This document shows, piece by piece, positions 60,409 to 64,000 of a DNA stretch of 64,000 bases (the first letter of the stretch is position 1; every line of letters begins with the position of its first letter). The translations under genes and the position numbers were made by a program. Origin of the DNA: JAWKSY01 sp041402125. Its GTDB lineage: Bacteria > Planctomycetota > GCA-002687715 > DRQF01. Location: assembly GCA_041402125.1 (NCBI GenBank), contig JAWKSY010000013.1:59366-123365 (forward strand), written 5' to 3'. The notes beneath the pieces were generated by a model. The model was not told where the DNA came from. It saw only the letters and a list, made by a program, of their open reading frames with translations, and did not search any database.

Positions 60409-61311
60409 TCAGCGGACCTTGTACTCCTGACGGCGGCCGAAGACCGCCTTCTGCTCGAGTCGGGCGCGCTGCGCGCGGTAGAAGTCCTCGAGGAAGGGCC
60501 GCGTCGGGACGCGCCACTGGTTGCGCGGCCAGTCGATCTTGCGCTTGATCTTCTCGGCCACGAGTTCGAGGACCTCCGGCTCGACGCGCTGCTTGCGGAG
60601 CAGGTCCTCGAGCACCTGCAGCTCGAAGATGCCGTAGATCTCGAGCTGCTCGGGCGTGAACGCGAAGCTCCCGCGGATCAGATCGCCCGATCCCTCGGAC
60701 ACCGCGGCGAGATCCGGCATCAGGCGTGGTCGGGGCTCGACCACCACCAGCGTCCCGCCGACGAGATCGCCCAGGCGCAACCGGCTGCGGTTGAAGAGGG
60801 GGAAGAGCATCAGACACAGGGCCCAGAGCGCGCAGAGGGGAACGGCCCACCCCGGCACGTCGCCGTAGAGGAACGGCGAGAGGAACACGACCTTGAGCGG
60901 GAGCCAGAACTCGATCTCGCGGACGAAGTTCCGGGCGCAGACCGCGCTTCCCCGCAGCTCGCCCCCGTGACGGTCGATGACGCGGATGCCGAGCGCGCGC
61001 TTGCCGGGCGTGCGGCCCCGCCAGCGCAGCTCGAAGGCGATGAAGTAGAAGTTCCAGACCGCGAACCAGGCGACCATCCTCAGCCCGAGGAGGACCGCGG
61101 CCGTCAGGCCTCCCGTCGCGTCGTTCACCGAGAAGATCCGGGCCGCCGTCCAGAAGCAGAGCGAGAAGGCGAAGCCCAGGAGGAGCTGCGCGAGGAAGTC
61201 GAGCAGGAAGGCCGCGACGCGCGCCCCGAAGGGGGCGACCTCGAAGCGCAGCGGGACGCCCTCGGGCGTCACGATCTCGCGGCGGATTCCGCCCTCGCGC
61301 GGGTGCGTCAC
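60409..61311 (-). CDS. RDD-family membrane protein with C-terminal cytosolic extension
   Basis: 300 residues. The RDD signature is spread over VAPFGARVAAFLLDFLAQLLL, RWRGRTPGKRALGIRVIDRHGGEL, and FPLFNRSRLRLGDLVGGTLVV. Helices are at ~28-55, ~65-95, ~145-185. The last ~100 residues are soluble and charged (LEIYGIFELQVLEDLLRKQRVEPEVLELVAEKIKRKIDWPRNQW). GTG 61311 overlaps the SpoIIM stop (GTGA). In MoxR-DUF58 operons, RDD proteins are frequent; their function is not firmly known. Confidence 0.82.
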   Translation of the reverse strand: MTHPREGGIRREIVTPEGVPLRFEVAPFGARVAAFLLDFLAQLLLGFAFSLCFWTAARIFSVNDATGGLTAAVLLGLRMVAWFAVWNFYFIAFELRWRGRTPGKRALGIRVIDRHGGELRGSAVCARNFVREIEFWLPLKVVFLSPFLYGDVPGWAVPLCALWALCLMLFPLFNRSRLRLGDLVGGTLVVVEPRPRLMPDLAAVSEGSGDLIRGSFAFTPEQLEIYGIFELQVLEDLLRKQRVEPEVLELVAEKIKRKIDWPRNQWRVPTRPFLEDFYRAQRARLEQKAVFGRRQEYKVR

Positions 61312-62303
61312 GTCCTCGCCCTCCCGACGCGCACGAAGTACCACAGCCAGAAGGCTCCGCTGGCGGCGGCGAAGGCGAAGCGGAGATCGCGGTCCTGGAT
61401 GGTCTGTCGCAGCACGCCCTCGATCAGGCCCGCGACGAGGAACATCAGGATCGCCCCGACCATCACCTGGCCGACGTCGGTCCCGACGATGCGGAGGCGG
61501 TCGCGGCGGCGCATCGCGCCCGGGAAGGCGATGGCCCGCGCGAGCGCGAAGCCGGCGGCCCCGCAGACGACGATGGCCAGGAGCTCCGTCACCCCGTGGA
61601 TGAGGAGCCACCCCCAGATGTCGACCGCGATCCCCTTCTCGGCGTGGATCGCGACGAAGGCGCCGAGCATGAGACCGTTCTGGAGCTCGAGGATCGCGGT
61701 GGGCACGCCCCCGAGGACGCCGAGCGCCGCCGCCATCAGTCCGATGTTGGCGTTGTGGTTGAAGAGGAACCCCGAGAACTCGCCGAGCGCGGCCGAGCCC
61801 GGCACGTCGGAGTAGATGACCGCGAGCAGCTCTTCCCGCGTCGACTCCGGCCCGCGCCCCCCGGCGAGGTCGCGATCGACGTAGGAGTAGAAGTGCTCCG
61901 GATCCGCCCGCACCTGGGTGTAGGCGATGACGGCGCCGGCGATCATCAGCAGGGCGGACACCAGCAGCTCCCAGCGCATCGCGCGGAGGGAGCGCGGGAA
62001 GCCCTCGACGAGGAACTCCCGGGCGAGGTCGACGAGAGAGCGCTTCGGGGCGTAGACGACGACGTAGGCGCGTTGCGTGAGCGCCTCCAGGTAGTCGAGG
62101 AGGTTGCGGTCGAGCGAGATGGCGCGCGCGACGCTCAGGGCCGACGCCGTGGCGCGGTAGAGCTCCGGCAGGCGCATCAGCTCCTCGGGCGTCAGACGCC
62201 GGAGACCGCCGGAATCCGCCACCTTGAGGAGGCGCTCGAGCTCACGCCAGGTGTCCTTGCGCTCGCGACGGAACTCGACGCTCTTGAGCCGGAACTCCCG
62301 CAT
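61308..62303 (-). CDS. SpoIIM/DUF95-family membrane protein
   Basis: 331 residues. N-terminal soluble helices (VEFRRERKDTWRELERLLKVAD; LPELYRATASALSVAR) then TM helices from ~110 on (LLVSALLMIAGAVIAY, ANIGLMAAALGVLGGVPTAILELQNGLMLGAF, WGWLLIHGVTELLAIVVCGAAGFALARAIAFPG). The LIHGVTELLAI motif is characteristic of stage-II-sporulation-M-like proteins outside sporulating bacteria. ATG overlaps the DUF58 stop by 1 base (TGATG). Part of the MoxR-DUF58-SpoIIM-RDD unit. Confidence 0.85.
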   Translation of the reverse strand: MREFRLKSVEFRRERKDTWRELERLLKVADSGGLRRLTPEELMRLPELYRATASALSVARAISLDRNLLDYLEALTQRAYVVVYAPKRSLVDLAREFLVEGFPRSLRAMRWELLVSALLMIAGAVIAYTQVRADPEHFYSYVDRDLAGGRGPESTREELLAVIYSDVPGSAALGEFSGFLFNHNANIGLMAAALGVLGGVPTAILELQNGLMLGAFVAIHAEKGIAVDIWGWLLIHGVTELLAIVVCGAAGFALARAIAFPGAMRRRDRLRIVGTDVGQVMVGAILMFLVAGLIEGVLRQTIQDRDLRFAFAAASGAFWLWYFVRVGRART

Positions 62304-63616
62304 CAGACGAGCTCCCGCCGCTTGATCTCGAGGTACTCGTTCACCAGACGCGTCGAGAGCTCGGCCGCCCGGACATCGAGGCAGCGGACGCCGCGCCGGG
62401 CGAGGTCGACCATCACGCGCCTCCGCTCGCGCAGCATCCCCCCGGCGACGACGGAGCGGTGGACGTCGAGCGTCTCTCCCGGTCGAGCGTTCGCGACGGC
62501 CTCGAGCTCGGAGTCACGGAGCGCGACGAAGACCACGAGGTGCCGGCGGGTGAGGCGCAGGACGTTCTCCACCATGAGCTCGGCCGTCGTCGAGTCGGCG
62601 AACTCGGTGACGACGACGACGAGGGTCCGGCGGCGGAGCTGCACCCGGAGGTTCGAGAGCGCGAGGGTGAAGTTCGACTCTCCCGTCCCGTACTCGAGCG
62701 CGGAGGCGTGGCGCTGCAGGTGATGGAGGGTCGCGAGGCCCGCGCTCGGGCGTAGGAAATCGCGCACGCGATCGTCGAAGGCGTAGAGGCCGGCGCGGTC
62801 GCCGGTCTTGAGAACGCACCAGCCGAGGAGGAGGAAGGCGTTGATGGCGTGATCGAGGCGGGAGAGCCCGTCGATGGGTTCGCCCATGAGTCGACCGGTG
62901 TCGATCGCGAAGACGACGTCGTGGTTCCGCTCGGCGCGGTACTCGCGGGTCATCGTCCGCCGGTGGCGCGCGGTGGCCTTCCAGTCGATCGCGCGGATGT
63001 CGTGACCGGGCTGGAACTCGCGCAGGCTGTCGAACTCGGAGCCGTCGCCGAGGTACTGCTCCACCTTGAGACCGGTCTGGAACTCGGGACTCGTGAAGAA
63101 GCGGAGGGCGGCGGCGCGGACGGAGCGCGTGTTGGGCACGACCGGAACCTTCCGGTCGAGCGCCACGACCTTCGTGCGCGCCAGGAGCCCGAGGGGGCCG
63201 CGCCAGCGCAGCCAGAGGCGATCGACCGCGAACTCGCCGCGGCGGGCGGCGCCGATCGTCCCCGCCACCTCGGCGACGGAGCGGCCGGGAACGCGGACGC
63301 GATCGACGTGGCGGAGGTCGAGCTCCGGATCGTGATCGAGATGGAGCCGGACCTCGACCGCGACCCGACCGAGGTTCTCGATCTCGAGCGCGAAGGGATC
63401 GCGATCACCGATGTAGATCCGCTCGGGCGGACGCACCCGGCCCGCCACCGCGCCCGGAAGCGCGCAGCCGACCGCGTCGATGACGAGGAGCACGAAGGTG
63501 CCGACGACGTAGGCGATCCAGAGTCGCCAGAGCTCGGGTGCGAACAGAACGGGGGCCAGGGCGGGAACGAGGGCCGCTCCGAGGAGGAGCACGAACCTTC
63601 CCGTCGGCCGGATCAT
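62303..63616 (-). CDS. DUF58 protein with von Willebrand A-like domain
   Basis: 437 residues. Two N-terminal TM helices (FVLLLGAALVPALAPVLF; LWIAYVVGTFVLLVIDAVGCAL). A beta domain follows (~60-180), then DUF58 (~195-300; GDGSEFDSLREFQPGHDIRAIDWKATARHRRTMTREYRAERNHDVVFAIDTGRLM). The VWA-like C-terminal part has the DTG..S metal site. It overlaps the MoxR gene (ATGA). Such pairs form a chaperone/assembly module at the membrane with an AAA+ ATPase; the substrate complex is not known. Confidence 0.88.
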   Translation of the reverse strand: MIRPTGRFVLLLGAALVPALAPVLFAPELWRLWIAYVVGTFVLLVIDAVGCALPGAVAGRVRPPERIYIGDRDPFALEIENLGRVAVEVRLHLDHDPELDLRHVDRVRVPGRSVAEVAGTIGAARRGEFAVDRLWLRWRGPLGLLARTKVVALDRKVPVVPNTRSVRAAALRFFTSPEFQTGLKVEQYLGDGSEFDSLREFQPGHDIRAIDWKATARHRRTMTREYRAERNHDVVFAIDTGRLMGEPIDGLSRLDHAINAFLLLGWCVLKTGDRAGLYAFDDRVRDFLRPSAGLATLHHLQRHASALEYGTGESNFTLALSNLRVQLRRRTLVVVVTEFADSTTAELMVENVLRLTRRHLVVFVALRDSELEAVANARPGETLDVHRSVVAGGMLRERRRVMVDLARRGVRCLDVRAAELSTRLVNEYLEIKRRELV

Positions 63617-64000
63617 CGCGGCGCGGCGACCTGATCGAGCAATGAACGGATGATGTCCGCGCTCGTCGTGCCCTCGATCTCCGCGGAGGGCGAGAGCACC
63701 ACGCGATGCGCGAGCGCCGCCACGGCGATGTCCTTCACGTCGTCGGGGATCACGAAGTCGCGGCCGTGGAGCGCGGCCCAGGCCCGGCTGGCCGTCGCCA
63801 GCATGTTGGCGGCCCGGGGCGAGGCGCCGCACATCAGGGAGGCGTGATCCCGGGTCGCCCGGACGACGTCGACGATGTAGACGATCACCTCCTCCGAGAG
63901 GCGGATCTCGGCGATGGCGCGCCGCGCCGCGATGAGGTCGTCCCGCGAGAAGAGCGGATCGAGCTCGAAGCCCTCGAGCCCGGTCATCGCGCCGCGATGA
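63613..64000 (-). CDS. MoxR-family AAA+ ATPase, C-terminal part (truncated by window edge)
   Basis: Only the last ~129 residues are inside. Reading from the right edge: GLEGFELDPLFSRDDLIAARRAI, then the AAA lid with YIVDVVRATRDH, GASPRAANMLATASRAWAALHGRDFVIPDDVKDIA and LAHRVVLSP. These are the sensor-2 (GASPRA) and lid motifs of MoxR. An ATG at 63987 could be called, but it would leave only the lid. First gene of the visible operon with DUF58, SpoIIM and RDD. Confidence 0.85.
   Translation of the reverse strand, partial: HRGAMTGLEGFELDPLFSRDDLIAARRAIAEIRLSEEVIVYIVDVVRATRDHASLMCGASPRAANMLATASRAWAALHGRDFVIPDDVKDIAVAALAHRVVLSPSAEIEGTTSADIIRSLLDQVAAPR

Overview
This window is about 70% G+C and most likely comes from a member of the Planctomycetota. 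The lineage call is an inference. It rests on an adjacent PSD1 (DUF1549/DUF1553 with a planctomycete-type cytochrome c domain) and DUF1501 pair, a CRTAC1-type FG-GAP protein, a PknB-like kinase fused to a formylglycine-generating-enzyme-like domain, many large secreted or lipid-anchored proteins, and frequent GTG/TTG starts. I saw no tRNA, rRNA, CRISPR array, insertion sequence or prophage. The window is ordinary chromosome with about 50 genes, and most neighbours are packed as overlapping operons.

Layout. 1-4.4 kb: end of a methyltransferase gene with a strong terminator, two tandem YwqK/MORN-repeat exported proteins and an HTH regulator. 4.6-11.6 kb: M28 peptidase, PdxB, and a type IIA topoisomerase A-B pair. 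11.8-14.6 kb: a lipoprotein built from six degenerate ~65-residue repeats, and an alpha/beta-hydrolase lipoprotein whose start lies in a palindromic repeat. 14.7-18.0 kb: a divergent sigma-54 module. A GAF-AAA+-Fis activator faces an AhpD-like/DsrE/flavin-binding operon across three palindromic operators and a good -24/-12 promoter. 18.2-24.0 kb: PSD1-DUF1501-trmO-sixA. 24.2-28.0 kb: an acyltransferase and an ECF sigma factor overlapping an anti-sigma protein whose extracytoplasmic part is FecR-like plus SurA/parvulin. 28-44.4 kb: SLC13 transporter, ROK kinase, two large carboxypeptidase-regulatory-domain proteins, an unusual endonuclease-III-like protein, a VIT1/CCC1 transporter, phosphatidylserine decarboxylase, an ABC exporter, a CRTAC1 protein and a dihaem cytochrome. 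44.5-55 kb: a large unrecognised secreted protein, the kinase-FGE fusion, an AhpD-like lipoprotein, a multiply frameshifted methyltransferase, and small enzymes including a DinB-VOC fusion. 55-64 kb: a pseudopilin-like pair, arylamine N-acetyltransferase, an EAL-HDOD protein, and a MoxR-DUF58-SpoIIM-RDD operon that runs off the right edge.

Three things stand out. (1) The sigma-54 module has a complete, readable control region, so regulator and target operon can be paired with confidence. (2) The anti-sigma/peptidyl-prolyl-isomerase fusion suggests an envelope sensor in which the folding factor is itself the signal transducer. (3) Intergenic DNA is studded with at least three families of short repeats: a REP-like hairpin with core GGTGACTGGCACC, a second with core GGGTCTGACCCC, and a ~50-bp dispersed element at 52.1, 52.2, 54.9 and 60.3 kb. 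Several of these touch start or stop codons.

Three loci (PSD1 near 21.07 kb, a small gene near 38.18 kb, and the methyltransferase at 50.5-51.3 kb) carry apparent single-base indels. Raw reads should be checked before calling these true pseudogenes.
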